Origin: Haloferax sulfurifontis ATCC BAA-897
Lineage (GTDB): Archaea > Halobacteriota > Halobacteria > Halobacteriales > Haloferacaceae
Direction: 5' to 3'
Assembly (NCBI RefSeq): GCF_000337835.1
Contig: NZ_AOLM01000019.1
Coordinates: forward strand, 1 to 64,000
DNA length: 64,000 nucleotides
Part shown: one piece after another, positions 1 to 8,675 of the stretch
Layout: the number at the start of each line of letters is the position of its first letter
Position numbering within the stretch: position 1 is the first letter of the stretch
Program-made: the position numbers and the translations under genes
Notes under the pieces: generated by a model
What the model saw: the letters and a program-made list of their open reading frames with translations, nothing else
Database searches by the model: none
What the model was told of the DNA's origin: nothing

Positions 1-1369
1 TGACCTGCCGGTCGGTGTTCGTCACCGTCCCCGACTTCTCGGCCCAGACGCTCCCGGGAAGCACCACGTCCGCGAACTCGACCGTCTCGGTCGGGAACAC
101 GTCGTGGACGACGCAGAAGTCGAGCGCCTCGAACGCCTCGCGGACGCGGTTCGCGTTCGGCTCGGTCACGGCGGGGTTCTCGCCGAAGACGTAGGCCGCC
201 CGCACCTCGTCGCCGAAGCGGTGGGTCGCTTCGACCTCCGTGAGCCCCGGCAGGGCGGGCGGTTCGAACCCCCACACGTCGGCGACGGCGGCGCGGGCGT
301 CGTCATCGGTGACGGGGCGATACCCCGGCAGGACGTTCGGGAGCGCGCCCACGTCGCCCGCGCCCTGCACGTTGTTCTGCCCGCGGAGCGGGTTGACGCC
401 GGTGCCCGCCTCGCCGACGTTGCCGGTCAGCAGTGGGAGGTTGATGAGCGCCTGCACGTTGTCGGTGCCGCAGTGGTGCTGGCTCATCCCCATCCCGGTG
501 AAGACGGCCGCGCGGCCGGCCTCGCCGTAGGCTCTCGCGGCGGCCCTGAGGTCCGCCGGGTCGACGCCCGCTCGCTCGGCCTCCGCGTCGATATCGAGCG
601 CGGAGAGGGACTCGCAGAGCGCCTCGAACCCCGTGGTGCGCTCGGCGACGAACGCCTCGTCGACCAGCCCCTCCTCGACGACGACGGCGGCCATCGCGTT
701 GAGAAGTGGGATGTCGAACCCCGGCTTCACCGGGAGGTGGATGTCCGCCGCCTTCGTCGTCTGGTTCTCGCGGGGGTCGACGTGAATCATCGTCGTCCCC
801 GACTTGAGCGCCGGAAGCAGGTACGACCGGAAGATGACCGGGTGCTGTTCGGCGGGGTTCGCGCCGGTCACGAGGAACACGTCGGCCTCGCCGAGGTCCG
901 AAAGCGAGTTCGTCATCGCCCCCGCGCCGAAGCGGTCGCCCATCGCCGCCACCGTCGAGGCGTGACAGAGCCGCGCGCAGTTGTCGATGTTGTTCGTCCC
1001 GAGCGCCCGCGCCGTCTTCTGAAGCAGGTAGTTCTCCTCGTTCGTGCAGTTCGACGACGCGAAGAAGAACGCCGAGTCCGGGCCGTGGTCTGCGACGACG
1101 CGGGAGAACTCGCGTTCGATGCGGTCGAACGCCTCGTCCCACGTCGCCTCGACGAGCCGGCCGTTCACTCGCACCAGCGGGGTGGTCAGGCGCTCGTCGT
1201 GGTCGACCACGTCCCACGCCGCGGCCCCCTTCGGACAGAGTTCGCCCCGCCTGTTGACCGGGCCGTTCCACCCCGCGGCGCTCCCGCGGTCGGCGTCGTA
1301 GCGGATGCCACAGCCGACGCCGCAGTACGGACAGACGCTCTCGCTCGATGTCGCCACCCGTTTAGACAC
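1..1369 (-). CDS. Formate dehydrogenase-like molybdopterin oxidoreductase, catalytic subunit (C-terminus beyond the window)
   Basis: About 456 N-terminal residues are visible. A [4Fe-4S] motif is formed by Cys13, Cys16, Cys20 and Cys45. A DNCARLCHAS segment places Cys135 where formate dehydrogenases carry the catalytic Cys or selenocysteine; here it is an ordinary TGT codon. Molybdopterin-family segments follow, such as GANPAEQHPV, GMGMSQHHCGTDN and NPLRGQNNVQGAGD. The family oxidises formate using a bis-MGD molybdenum or tungsten centre. No Tat signal is seen, so a cytoplasmic enzyme is likely. The start is taken as a GTG at 1367-1369; an in-frame GTG at 1384 is an alternative. The electron-transfer partner is not visible. 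The long open frames on the opposite strand here are antisense artefacts. Confidence 0.85.
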   Translation of the reverse strand, partial: MSKRVATSSESVCPYCGVGCGIRYDADRGSAAGWNGPVNRRGELCPKGAAAWDVVDHDERLTTPLVRVNGRLVEATWDEAFDRIEREFSRVVADHGPDSAFFFASSNCTNEENYLLQKTARALGTNNIDNCARLCHASTVAAMGDRFGAGAMTNSLSDLGEADVFLVTGANPAEQHPVIFRSYLLPALKSGTTMIHVDPRENQTTKAADIHLPVKPGFDIPLLNAMAAVVVEEGLVDEAFVAERTTGFEALCESLSALDIDAEAERAGVDPADLRAAARAYGEAGRAAVFTGMGMSQHHCGTDNVQALINLPLLTGNVGEAGTGVNPLRGQNNVQGAGDVGALPNVLPGYRPVTDDDARAAVADVWGFEPPALPGLTEVEATHRFGDEVRAAYVFGENPAVTEPNANRVREAFEALDFCVVHDVFPTETVEFADVVLPGSVWAEKSGTVTNTDRQV

Positions 1370-1452
1370 GCTGACACACCACACACATGGTCGAACGTGC
1401 GACCCGAACGGTATTCATCGTACCGCCGACTGCGGCGGGGTGAAAATCGCCG

Positions 1453-4302
1453 GTGGACATACGTCGGCTCGTGTCGTTCAGTCGAACCGTGCACGAGCAG
1501 GCAACCGCGCATCGGGAGGCCGAGGGAGCGAGCGGACGCGAGGGCGTCCCGTGGCACGCGCTCGACGGCGAGGCGGCGCTGGAGCGACTCGGGTCGAGCC
1601 GCGACGGACTCGACGGCGACGACGCGGCCCGCCGACTCGACGAGGAGGGTCCGAACGAACTCGCCGACGAGGAGGGCGTCTCGCCGCTTTCGCTCCTCGT
1701 CTCGCAGTTCACCGGGCCGCTCATCCTCCTGCTTTTCGTCGCCGCGGGCCTCTCGCTCGCCGTCGGCCTCCTGCCCGGCCGCGAACCGGGGTACACCGAC
1801 GCGGCGCTCATCCTGCTCATCCTCTTCGGAAACGGCCTGTTCGGCTTCGTACAGGACTACCGCGCCGAGCAGGCGCTCGCGGCGCTTCGGGAGATGGCGA
1901 CGCCGGAGGCGACGGTCCGACGCGGCGGCTCGATTCGGGCGGTCCCCGCGACCGAAGTCGTCCCGGGCGACGTGGTCGTCCTCGAAGCGGGCGACGCCGT
2001 CCCCGCCGACGCCCGCATCCTCACCGCGGCCGACTGCCGCGCCGACGAGTCGACGCTGACCGGCGAGAGCGTCCCGGTCGACAAGGCGGCCGAGGCGGTC
2101 GACGCCGACGCGGCGCTGGCCGACCGGAGAAGCGTCCTCCACGCCGGGACCACGGTCGTCAGAGGCCGCGCGGAGGCCGTCGTCGTCGCCACCGCGATGG
2201 ACACCGAACTCGGGGCCATCGCCGACCAGCTCGGGCAAGCCCGCCAGCGCGAGACGCCGTTCGAAATCGAGGTCGACCGCCTCGGCCGCCGCATCGGCGT
2301 CGGCATCGTCGCGCTCATCCTGCTCATCGCGGCGGTCCAGCTGTTCCTCACCGCCACCGACCCGGTGGTCGTCCTCCTCGTCGCCGTCACGCTCGCCGTC
2401 GCGGCCGTCCCCGAGGGCCTCCCGGCTGTCGTCACCCTCACCCTCGCGCTGGGGTCGCGGACGCTCATGGAGCGCAACGCGCTCGTCCGCAACCTCGCGG
2501 TCGTCGAGAGTCTCGGTGCGGTCGACTACATCGTCACCGACAAGACGGGGACGCTGACCGAAAACCGCATGACCGTCACCCGCGCGTGGCTCCCGAACGA
2601 CCGGACGGTCGAACTGGGCGGCGGGTCGGCGCCGGCCGTCACCGCGTCTGCGTCCGAAAACGGCGGCGCGTCGGCCGCGGCCGACTCGGAAGCCGCGACC
2701 GCCACGAAACCGGACCCCGACCCGGACTCGGACCCGGCGCTCGCGGCGCTCCTGTCCTGCGGTGCCCGCTGTAACGACACCAAAGAACTCGACGGCGGCG
2801 ACCACCGCGGCGACCCCACCGAAGTCGCGCTCGTGAGCGCCGCCGCCGACGCGGGCCTCGACGGCTCGCGCGACCCCAACGACAGGCTCCGCGAGGTCCC
2901 GTTCACCTCCGAGCGAAAGCGGATGTCGGTCGTCGTGGACGAGTTCGACGCGCCCGGCGACGGCCCCGTCGCGCTCGTGAAGGGCGCGCCCGAGGAAATC
3001 GTCGCGCGGTGCGACCGCGTCCTCGTCGACGGGGGAATCGAACCACTCACCGACGAGCGCCGCGAGCGTGTCGAAGCGACCGTGACCGCCTTCGCCGACG
3101 ACGCGCTCCGCGTGCTCGGGTTCGCCTACGCGCCCGGCGCAGACCTCGACGCCGACGACGAGACGCTCGAATCGGGACTCGTCTTCCTCGGGCTCCAGGG
3201 CATGACCGACCCGGCGCGCGAGGGCGTCGCCGAGGCGGTCGCCGACTGCCTCGACGCCGGCGTGCGGGTGACGATGGCGACCGGCGACACCCCGCGGACG
3301 GCCCGCGCCATCGCCCGCGAGGTCGGCATCGACGCCGACTCGGTCGTCACGGGGACCGAGGTTGCCGCGATGGACAACGAGGAACTCGGCCGGGTCGTCG
3401 AGGAGACCAACGTGTTCGCCCGCGTCGCGCCGGAGCACAAGGTCCGCATCCTCCGGGCGCTTCAGGACGCGGGCTACACGGTGGCGATGACCGGCGACGG
3501 CGTCAACGACGCGCCGGCGCTCGGCAACGCCGACGTGGGCATCGCCATGGGCGACCGCGGGACGCAGGTCGCACAGGGCGCGTCGGACGTGGTGTTGCGG
3601 GACGACAACTTCGTCACCATCCGCGACGCCATCGCGGAGGGCCGCGGCATCTTCGACAACATCCGCAAGTTCGTCAACTACCTGCTGTCGGCGAACGCCG
3701 GCGAGGTGCTCGTCGTCTTCCTCGGGACGCTCCTCGGGGCGGCGCTGTTCCCTGGGACGTTCGCGTCCGAGTCGGCGCTCGTCATCACGCCCGTCGCGCT
3801 CCTGTGGCTCAATCTCGTCACCGACGGCTTCCCCGCGCTCGCGCTCGGCGCGGACCCCAAGTCGGACGACGTGATGCACAGGCCGCCGCGGCCGCGCGAC
3901 GAGGGCGTCCTCGACCGCCGGACCATGGCCTCGATTCTCGGCATCGGCGTCGCGCTCACCGCGACCGGGCTGGGCGTGTTCTTCTACGCGCTCGACCGCT
4001 CCAGCGACCTCGTCGTCGCCCAGACGGTGCTGTTCACGTTCCTCGTCACCGCCGAGTTGGTCCGCACGCAGTCGGTGCGGCTCCGCTACCGACTGTCGCC
4101 GCTTTCGAACCCGTGGCTCCTCGGCGCGGTCGGGCTGTCGCTCGCGCTCCACCTCGTCCTCCTGTACACGCCGGTCGCCGACCTCTTCGGCGTCGTCCCG
4201 CTCGGCCTCACGGAGTGGGGCTGGGTCGCGGGCGCGTTCGTCCCGTTCCTCGCGGCGAACCTGTGTCTGGTGTGGCTCAACGACCGGCTGTTCGCTCCGT
4301 GA
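1453..4302 (+). CDS. P2-type cation-transporting ATPase (Ca2+ or Na+ class)
   Basis: 949 residues, a normal length for P2 ATPases. The order is: N-terminal cation-ATPase domain (about 37-110), actuator motif TGES near residue 204, PEGLP in the fourth membrane helix near 320, phosphorylated Asp363 in DKTGTLT, a nucleotide-binding domain with an Ala/Asp-rich insert near 395-430, the hinge motif GDGVNDAP near 685, and a C-terminal bundle of membrane helices. PEGLP in helix 4 fits Ca2+/Na+/H+ P2 pumps rather than heavy-metal P1B pumps; the exact ion cannot be read from sequence. A GTG start at 1453 gives the longest product; GTG codons at 1471 and 1492 are alternatives. The 3' end overlaps the convergent gene at 4277 by 26 bp. 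Confidence 0.9.
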   Translation: MDIRRLVSFSRTVHEQATAHREAEGASGREGVPWHALDGEAALERLGSSRDGLDGDDAARRLDEEGPNELADEEGVSPLSLLVSQFTGPLILLLFVAAGLSLAVGLLPGREPGYTDAALILLILFGNGLFGFVQDYRAEQALAALREMATPEATVRRGGSIRAVPATEVVPGDVVVLEAGDAVPADARILTAADCRADESTLTGESVPVDKAAEAVDADAALADRRSVLHAGTTVVRGRAEAVVVATAMDTELGAIADQLGQARQRETPFEIEVDRLGRRIGVGIVALILLIAAVQLFLTATDPVVVLLVAVTLAVAAVPEGLPAVVTLTLALGSRTLMERNALVRNLAVVESLGAVDYIVTDKTGTLTENRMTVTRAWLPNDRTVELGGGSAPAVTASASENGGASAAADSEAATATKPDPDPDSDPALAALLSCGARCNDTKELDGGDHRGDPTEVALVSAAADAGLDGSRDPNDRLREVPFTSERKRMSVVVDEFDAPGDGPVALVKGAPEEIVARCDRVLVDGGIEPLTDERRERVEATVTAFADDALRVLGFAYAPGADLDADDETLESGLVFLGLQGMTDPAREGVAEAVADCLDAGVRVTMATGDTPRTARAIAREVGIDADSVVTGTEVAAMDNEELGRVVEETNVFARVAPEHKVRILRALQDAGYTVAMTGDGVNDAPALGNADVGIAMGDRGTQVAQGASDVVLRDDNFVTIRDAIAEGRGIFDNIRKFVNYLLSANAGEVLVVFLGTLLGAALFPGTFASESALVITPVALLWLNLVTDGFPALALGADPKSDDVMHRPPRPRDEGVLDRRTMASILGIGVALTATGLGVFFYALDRSSDLVVAQTVLFTFLVTAELVRTQSVRLRYRLSPLSNPWLLGAVGLSLALHLVLLYTPVADLFGVVPLGLTEWGWVAGAFVPFLAANLCLVWLNDRLFAP

Positions 4303-4993
4303 GCGACCCGAGCGCGCCCATGAGTCGGTCGCGGTAGAGGTAGCCGAGGACCGAGGCGGCGAGCAACGCGCCCACGAACACCGCGGTGAGTTCGGCGTTG
4401 CCGTCGGCGGCGGCCGCGCCCGCGAGGTTCACGAGCAGGAAGCCGGGGAGCCGACCCACCGCCGCGACGAGAACTATCCTGCGGACCGGGATGTCGGTGA
4501 GACCGGCGGCGAAGCAGACGGCGTCGTCGGGGAGGCCGGGAACGAGAAAGACGAGAAAGAGGACGGCCAGCCCGTGGGTCTCCATCGCGTCGTCGAACAC
4601 GGAGAGCGCGTCGGGCGTGACGACCCGCTCGACGTACGGGCGGCCCAACGCGCGAGCGAGGCCGACCGCGAGCGCCGTCCCGAGGACGATACCGACCATG
4701 CTGTAGACCGTCCCCCAGAGCGCGCCGAACAGGTAGCCGCTGGCGAACCCGAGCGCCTGCCCGGGGATGGGCGCGACGATGACCTGCGCGATTTGCACGC
4801 CGACAAAGGCGAGGGGCGCGAGCGCTCCGAACCCGAGGAGCCACGCCCGAAGCGCCGTCGGGTCGGCGAGAAACGGGAATCGGTCGACGAGCGTCGTTCC
4901 GACGAGCGCGACGACGGCCACGACGACGACGGCGAGCGCGAGCGTCCGCCACCGGTCGCGCCGCGATTCGAACAGTTCGGGGACGGATAACAC
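4277..4993 (-). CDS. TVP38/TMEM64 family (VTT domain) membrane protein
   Basis: 238 residues with about five hydrophobic segments. The central VTT/SNARE-associated region includes the IVAPIPGQALGFASGYLFG segment and a later FLVPGLPDDAVCFAAGLT segment, which match the two re-entrant motifs of the DedA/TVP38 superfamily. Proteins of this superfamily act in membrane lipid or ion homeostasis, and several are lipid scramblases or flippases; no specific substrate can be assigned. The C-terminal codons overlap the end of the upstream ATPase gene in convergent orientation. Confidence 0.8.
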   Translation of the reverse strand: MLSVPELFESRRDRWRTLALAVVVVAVVALVGTTLVDRFPFLADPTALRAWLLGFGALAPLAFVGVQIAQVIVAPIPGQALGFASGYLFGALWGTVYSMVGIVLGTALAVGLARALGRPYVERVVTPDALSVFDDAMETHGLAVLFLVFLVPGLPDDAVCFAAGLTDIPVRRIVLVAAVGRLPGFLLVNLAGAAAADGNAELTAVFVGALLAASVLGYLYRDRLMGALGSLTERTAGR

Positions 4994-5146
4994 GGGTGGC
5001 TACTCGCACGCCGCGGGGAAAAGCCCGGCGCGACCCGCGACCCCGCCGGGACGCCGACGACACCAGCGGAACCGACAGAATCGACGGCGACACCCGCCGC
5101 TTCCGCGAGAGCGCTTTTGTGCCAAGAAACCGTATAGATAATCGTT

Positions 5147-5587
5147 ATGGAAACGATTCTCGTCGCCGTCGACGGCTCCCCGCTGTCGAAGCGCGCGTTC
5201 GAACAGGCCCTCGCGCACGCCGACTCGACGGTCGTCGCCCTGCACGTCATCAACCCGACCGACCCCGGCTACAGCGCCCCGTTCGACGCGGACATCAGCA
5301 CGGAACCCCTCCACGGCTCCGAGGAGTGGTACGAGCGAGCACAGGAGCTCGCGGACGGCATCTTCGAGGAACTCGCGGCGCTGGCCGACGGGAGCGAGGT
5401 GGCACTCAGGACCGAGACGCTCCGCGGCGACCCCGCGCGGACCATCGTCGACTTCGCGCGCCGAGAGGGCGTCGACGCGGTCTACCTCGGTGGTCACGGC
5501 CGCGCCGGCGAGACGGACCTGCTTTTCGGGAGCGTCGCCGAGTTGGTCGCCGGGCGCGCGCCGATGAGCGTGATGGTCGTCCGCTGA
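5147..5587 (+). CDS. UspA family universal stress protein
   Basis: 146 residues, a single Usp domain. It begins METILVAVDGSPLSK, the usual first strand and nucleotide loop, and ends with the ATP-binding pattern GGHGRAGETDLLFGSVAE. Small soluble Usp proteins bind ATP and act in stress adaptation. The ATG is preceded by an A/T-rich promoter-like stretch (GTATAGATAATC) only a few bases upstream, so the transcript may be nearly leaderless. It converges on a second Usp gene, with a tandem repeat between the two. Confidence 0.9.
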   Translation: METILVAVDGSPLSKRAFEQALAHADSTVVALHVINPTDPGYSAPFDADISTEPLHGSEEWYERAQELADGIFEELAALADGSEVALRTETLRGDPARTIVDFARREGVDAVYLGGHGRAGETDLLFGSVAELVAGRAPMSVMVVR

Positions 5588-5604
5588 CGGCCGCCGCTCG
5601 CGGC

Positions 5605-5658
5605 CCGGTCGGTCGCTCCGCAGTCGTCCGGTCGGTCGCTCCGCAGTCGTCCGGTCGG
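5605..5658. repeat. 23-bp tandem repeat, 2.3 copies
   Basis: Positions 5605-5627 and 5628-5650 are identical 23-mers (beginning CCGGTCGGTCGCTCCGCAGT), followed by a partial third copy to 5658. The array fills the gap between the 3' ends of two convergent universal stress protein genes. It could affect termination or have arisen by slippage; nothing else marks it as functional. Confidence 0.9.
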
Positions 5659-5675
5659 CCGCCGTTCCTGCCGAC

Positions 5676-6101
5676 TCACTCGTCGTCAGCCGGCGGCACG
5701 CACAGCACCGGGACGTCCGAGAGCCTGACGACTCGCTCTGCGACGCTTCCAAGCAGGTATCGCTCCAGCCCGCTCGTCCCGTGGGTCCCCATCACCACGA
5801 GGTCGATGTCGCGCTCTTCGCCGTAGTCGATGATGGTCTCGTGCGGCAGGCCGACGCGAATCTCCGTCTCGACGGGCACGTCGCGGTCGGCGGCACGCGC
5901 GGCGATGTCGCCGACCGCCGCCTCCCCGCGCGTCTGCGAATCGTCGTCGTCGACGGGCGCATCCGCGTGGCCGGTTCGAACGTCGACGACGTAGAGGACG
6001 TGCAGGGAGGCCCCGTAGGTCGCCGCGAGGTCGACCGCGTACTCGGCCGCGCGGGTCGCGTGGGCGCTACCGTCGGTGGGGACGAGGATGTGGTCGAACA
6101 T
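5676..6101 (-). CDS. UspA family universal stress protein
   Basis: 141 residues starting MFDHILVPTDGSAHATRAAEYAVDLA, with the ATP-binding pattern GTHGTSGLERYLLGSVAERV near the C-terminus and a VPVLCVP final strand. This is a complete single-domain universal stress protein. The reading frame stays open far upstream of 6101, but homology begins at this ATG and the upstream codons are not protein-like. It converges with the Usp gene at 5147, and the two proteins differ clearly in sequence. Confidence 0.9.
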   Translation of the reverse strand: MFDHILVPTDGSAHATRAAEYAVDLAATYGASLHVLYVVDVRTGHADAPVDDDDSQTRGEAAVGDIAARAADRDVPVETEIRVGLPHETIIDYGEERDIDLVVMGTHGTSGLERYLLGSVAERVVRLSDVPVLCVPPADDE

Positions 6102-6269
6102 GTCGTCACAGACGCGCGCCGAGCGAATAAAACCGAACCCGGCCTGCCGCGTCGCCCGTCCCCACACAGTCGCGTCGCGCTCGCTCGCGTTCCCGATTCC
6201 CGGCCGTCGGGAAGGATACGCTCGCCTTATGCCCGAATCGGGCGTACTCTCTATCGGGTGGTGAGGAGC

Positions 6270-6740
6270 ATGCAAACCGACGGTGAACGGAGGGTAGAAC
6301 TGTGGATTCGGCCGATTCGAGACGGCTTCGGTGAGGAACACCAAGCGCTGATCGTCCGACTCGAACGACTCACCGACGGGGGGTTCGTCGACGACGTGTG
6401 CGTCCGGACCTGGGGGCGGAACGTGGACGTGGAGTCCGACCTCGCACCGACGAAGCGAGACGCCGTCGTCCGCGAGCGACTCGCCGAGTGCCGCCACTGG
6501 GCGCGAACGGAAGGGGTCGCGCTCCCGACGCTCGACGAGCGGGCGACGGTCGGCTCCGGTCGAATGGGCCCCGAACACGATGCAGTCGTCCTCCCGCGGA
6601 CGCTGGGCATCGTCTTCCGAGGCGACGAAATCGAGGCCGTCTTCCCCCACGAACGAGCCGATGGGGCTCGGACGTTCGCCGACTGGGTCGAGACCGCGGA
6701 GTCGTTCCTCGGCATCGACCACGAACACGTCGAGGTGTGA
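6270..6740 (+). CDS. Uncharacterised haloarchaeal protein, paralogue of the gene at 62342-62833
   Basis: 156 residues, soluble and acidic. It opens with ERRVELWIRP and contains a conserved GSGRMGPEHDAVVLPR segment. The protein encoded at 62342-62833 has the same plan: RIELWV, then a helical region with TVETWDRFV, then GVGRMGPERLTRRVPR. This member ends in FADWVETAESFLGIDHEHVEV and lacks the Cys/His cluster of the other. The function is unknown; the N-terminal half could be a small helical or winged-helix domain. The ATG at 6270 follows GTGAGGAGC, a fair ribosome-binding site. Confidence 0.75.
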   Translation: MQTDGERRVELWIRPIRDGFGEEHQALIVRLERLTDGGFVDDVCVRTWGRNVDVESDLAPTKRDAVVRERLAECRHWARTEGVALPTLDERATVGSGRMGPEHDAVVLPRTLGIVFRGDEIEAVFPHERADGARTFADWVETAESFLGIDHEHVEV

Positions 6741-6906
6741 TTCGAGTCCGAATCGCCGCCCCGAACACACGGCGAATCGGGGAAAACTGGATTTTTCGAA
6801 CGTCGAACGCCGCGAGCGGCGCGCCCGCCCGAGAGGCGACACGCCGCGTCCGCGGAGCCCTGCGGCGAAGCGTCACCCTTACTCGGGACCGCGCAGTGGT
6901 GGAGAT

Positions 6907-7893
6907 ATGAACGTCCCCTGCGTCCGCGTGCCCCGCGAGTCGGGCGAGGCGGCGCGCCGACGCCTCGCCGACGCCGGCCTGCTCGACCACGACCACGAGA
7001 TTACCGTCGCCGAGGGGACGCTCTACATCCCCGTCGTCGACGCCGACGCCGTCCCCGACGACTTGGCGGTCGTCGACTACGAACCGCCCGCCCGCGACAC
7101 GCAGACCACGCCCGCCGACCTGCTCGGCTTCGAACCCTCCTACGAGCGCCTCGGCGACATCGTCATCCTCGACGAGGACGACCCCGACCGCGCCCGCGAC
7201 ATCGCCGACGCCATCGTCGCCTCCGACCTCAAGGCCGAGACGGTCGTCAACCGCGCCTCGAAGGTCAAAGGCGAACTCCGCGTCCGCGACTGGGACGTGC
7301 TCGTCGGCGAGTCGACCGAGACGGTCCACCGCGAGTACGGCCACGAGTTCCGCCTCGACATCGACACCGTCTACTTCTCGCCGCGGCTGGCGACCGAGCG
7401 CCACCGCGTCGTCGAGGAGATTCGCGAGGGCGAGCACGTCTTCGATATGTTCGCCGGGGTCGGTCCGTTCGCGGTCCCCGCCGCCGCCGCGGGCGCGGAG
7501 GTCGTCGCCTGCGACCTCAACGAGGCGGCCGTCGCGTACCTCCGCGAGAACGCCGCGCGGAACGACGTGGCCGACCGACTCACCGCGATTCACGGCGACG
7601 TGCGCGAGGTCGCCGCCGACTACGAGGGCTGGGCCGACCGCCTCATCATGAACCTCCCGCACAGCGCCGGCGACTTCCTCGACACCGCCGTCCGCCTCGC
7701 GAGCGACGACTGCGTGATTCACCTCTACGACATCCAACACGAGGACGACCCGTTCGGGCCGGGGCTGGCCGCCGTCCGCGCCGCCGCCGAACCGACCTAC
7801 GAGGTCGCGGTCGTGAACGAACACGTCGTCCGGTCGTACGCCCCCCACGAGTACAACGTCTGTCTCGACGTTCGCCTGACGAAGCGGGCGTGA
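6907..7893 (+). CDS. trm5: tRNA (guanine37-N1)-methyltransferase Trm5
   Basis: 328 residues. An N-terminal domain precedes the Trm5/TYW2 class I methyltransferase fold. The AdoMet motif HVFDMFAGVGPFAVPAA is followed by the acidic loop VVACDLNEAAV and the NLPHSA motif. The YFSPRLATERHRV segment before motif I is typical of Trm5. The enzyme methylates G37 of tRNAs next to the anticodon, and in archaea the product feeds wyosine-type modification. The start ATG at 6907 lies just after GGAGAT. The tRNA-Thr gene lies 92 bp downstream on the same strand. Confidence 0.9.
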   Translation: MNVPCVRVPRESGEAARRRLADAGLLDHDHEITVAEGTLYIPVVDADAVPDDLAVVDYEPPARDTQTTPADLLGFEPSYERLGDIVILDEDDPDRARDIADAIVASDLKAETVVNRASKVKGELRVRDWDVLVGESTETVHREYGHEFRLDIDTVYFSPRLATERHRVVEEIREGEHVFDMFAGVGPFAVPAAAAGAEVVACDLNEAAVAYLRENAARNDVADRLTAIHGDVREVAADYEGWADRLIMNLPHSAGDFLDTAVRLASDDCVIHLYDIQHEDDPFGPGLAAVRAAAEPTYEVAVVNEHVVRSYAPHEYNVCLDVRLTKRA

Positions 7894-7985
7894 GGGGGCT
7901 GGTGCCGACCGACAGACACCGGGTTGATTCGCAAGTCTTAATTACGTAACCGGGGTACGAAAGAATGCGTTCGAAAGCCCACCGC

Positions 7986-8058
7986 GCCGGTGTAGCTCAG
8001 CTGGCAGAGCGATTCCTTCGTAAGGAATAGGCCGAGGGTTCAAATCCCTCCACCGGCT
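7986..8058 (+). tRNA. tRNA-Thr (anticodon CGU)
   Basis: 73 nt folding into a full cloverleaf: acceptor GCCGGTG/CACCGGC, D stem GCTC/GAGC, anticodon stem ATTCC/GGAAT with loop TTCGTAA (anticodon CGT), T stem GAGGG/CCCTC with loop TTCAAAT, discriminator T. No CCA is encoded and no intron is seen. The last 14 bases are part of the attachment site used by the adjacent integrated element, so integration has rebuilt an intact 3' end. Confidence 0.97.
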
Positions 8059-8061
8059 CTT
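8045..8061 (+). repeat. attL core, 17 bp, overlapping the tRNA-Thr 3' end
   Basis: TCCCTCCACCGGCTCTT is identical to 14748-14764. It covers the last T-loop base, the 3' strand of the T stem, the acceptor 3' strand, the discriminator base and three bases beyond. The repeat stops exactly where the sequences diverge at both ends, as expected for a recombined att core. Confidence 0.93.
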
Positions 8062-8067
8062 CTCTTG

Positions 8068-8089
8068 CTGTCCACATCCCCACTATAAG
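8068..8089 (+). promoter_or_regulatory. Inverted 13-mer arm site plus TATA box of the element's first operon
   Basis: CTGTCCACATCCC at 8068-8080 is the exact reverse complement of 14725-14737 and lies 6 bp inside attL. It is followed after 3 bp by TATAAG at 8084-8089, well placed to drive the operon whose first start codon is at 8137. The 13-mer may be an integrase arm-binding site, an operator, or both. Confidence 0.6.
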
Positions 8090-8136
8090 AACCGAGAGCC
8101 ACCCGTAGCGGTGGCCGTCTCGCGGGGGTGGTCCGC

Positions 8137-8316
8137 GTGAACTCTGGAGCTACGCCGAACTCCAGAGAGACGCCCGAGACCGGCGTCTGTCCCGTCTGCG
8201 GTCTCGAACTCCGAGAGTCAGAGATCCCGACCGGCTACCGGGATCCCGTCTGTCTCGCGTGCTGGGGAGAGATAGAGAACCGTCTCCACGTCTTCTGGAA
8301 CGGAGGTAGCCAATGA
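8137..8316 (+). CDS. Small zinc-finger protein of the integrated element
   Basis: 59 residues from a GTG preceded by GGGGGTGG with 6-nt spacing; an in-frame GTG at 8128 lies inside that ribosome-binding site and is less likely. Two Cys pairs (CPVCG and CLAC) are about 23 residues apart and should bind one zinc ion. The remainder is short and polar, ending in FWNGGSQ. Such proteins are common in haloarchaeal elements and may bind DNA or another protein; the role here is unknown. It overlaps the next gene by 4 nt. Confidence 0.7.
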   Translation: MNSGATPNSRETPETGVCPVCGLELRESEIPTGYRDPVCLACWGEIENRLHVFWNGGSQ

Positions 8317-8675
8317 GCGGAGAGACGCCCGTCGGCACTCTCCCCGGTCGCCCGCTCCGTCTCGGCGAACTCGACCGTCTCGAAGCCCATCAGAAGATAG
8401 ACGCTGCCGCGCCCCTTGGAGGGTGGAGTCCCCGCCCTTCGTGGGATGCCGAGACCGTCGCCACGAAGATCCTACTCGCGTTCCCGAACGGCGGGCTCTA
8501 CGTTCTCGCCCTGGAGCCCGACGGATCCGCGTGGCGGTCGGTCGGGTCGGTGAACCGCGTGGCGAGTTCGCCCGAAGAGTTCTTCGACCGGATTCACGAG
8601 CTGGCCGACTCCGCGCCGGTTCCGGACGTTCCCGATGGCTACCACGAGTTTGAAACGGAGGTGGAGATCTCGTGA
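8313..8675 (+). CDS. Unknown 120-residue protein of the integrated element
   Basis: Soluble acidic protein with no membrane segment and no motif I recognise. The centre (TKILLAFPNGGLYVLALEPDG) looks like beta strands, and the C-terminus is helical (SPEEFFDRIHELAD). It is linked by 4-nt start/stop overlaps to the zinc protein upstream and the 537-residue protein downstream, so the three are probably translationally coupled and may work together, for example in replication. Confidence 0.7.
   Translation: MSGETPVGTLPGRPLRLGELDRLEAHQKIDAAAPLGGWSPRPSWDAETVATKILLAFPNGGLYVLALEPDGSAWRSVGSVNRVASSPEEFFDRIHELADSAPVPDVPDGYHEFETEVEIS

Noticed and set aside
965-967. Possible selenocysteine in the formate dehydrogenase active site
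   Set aside because: The codon on the coding strand is TGT (Cys), not TGA.
104-2059. Very long plus-strand open frame over the formate dehydrogenase and ATPase genes
   Set aside because: High-GC antisense artefact: Arg/His/Val-rich with no family resemblance, while the opposite and neighbouring frames encode clear enzymes.
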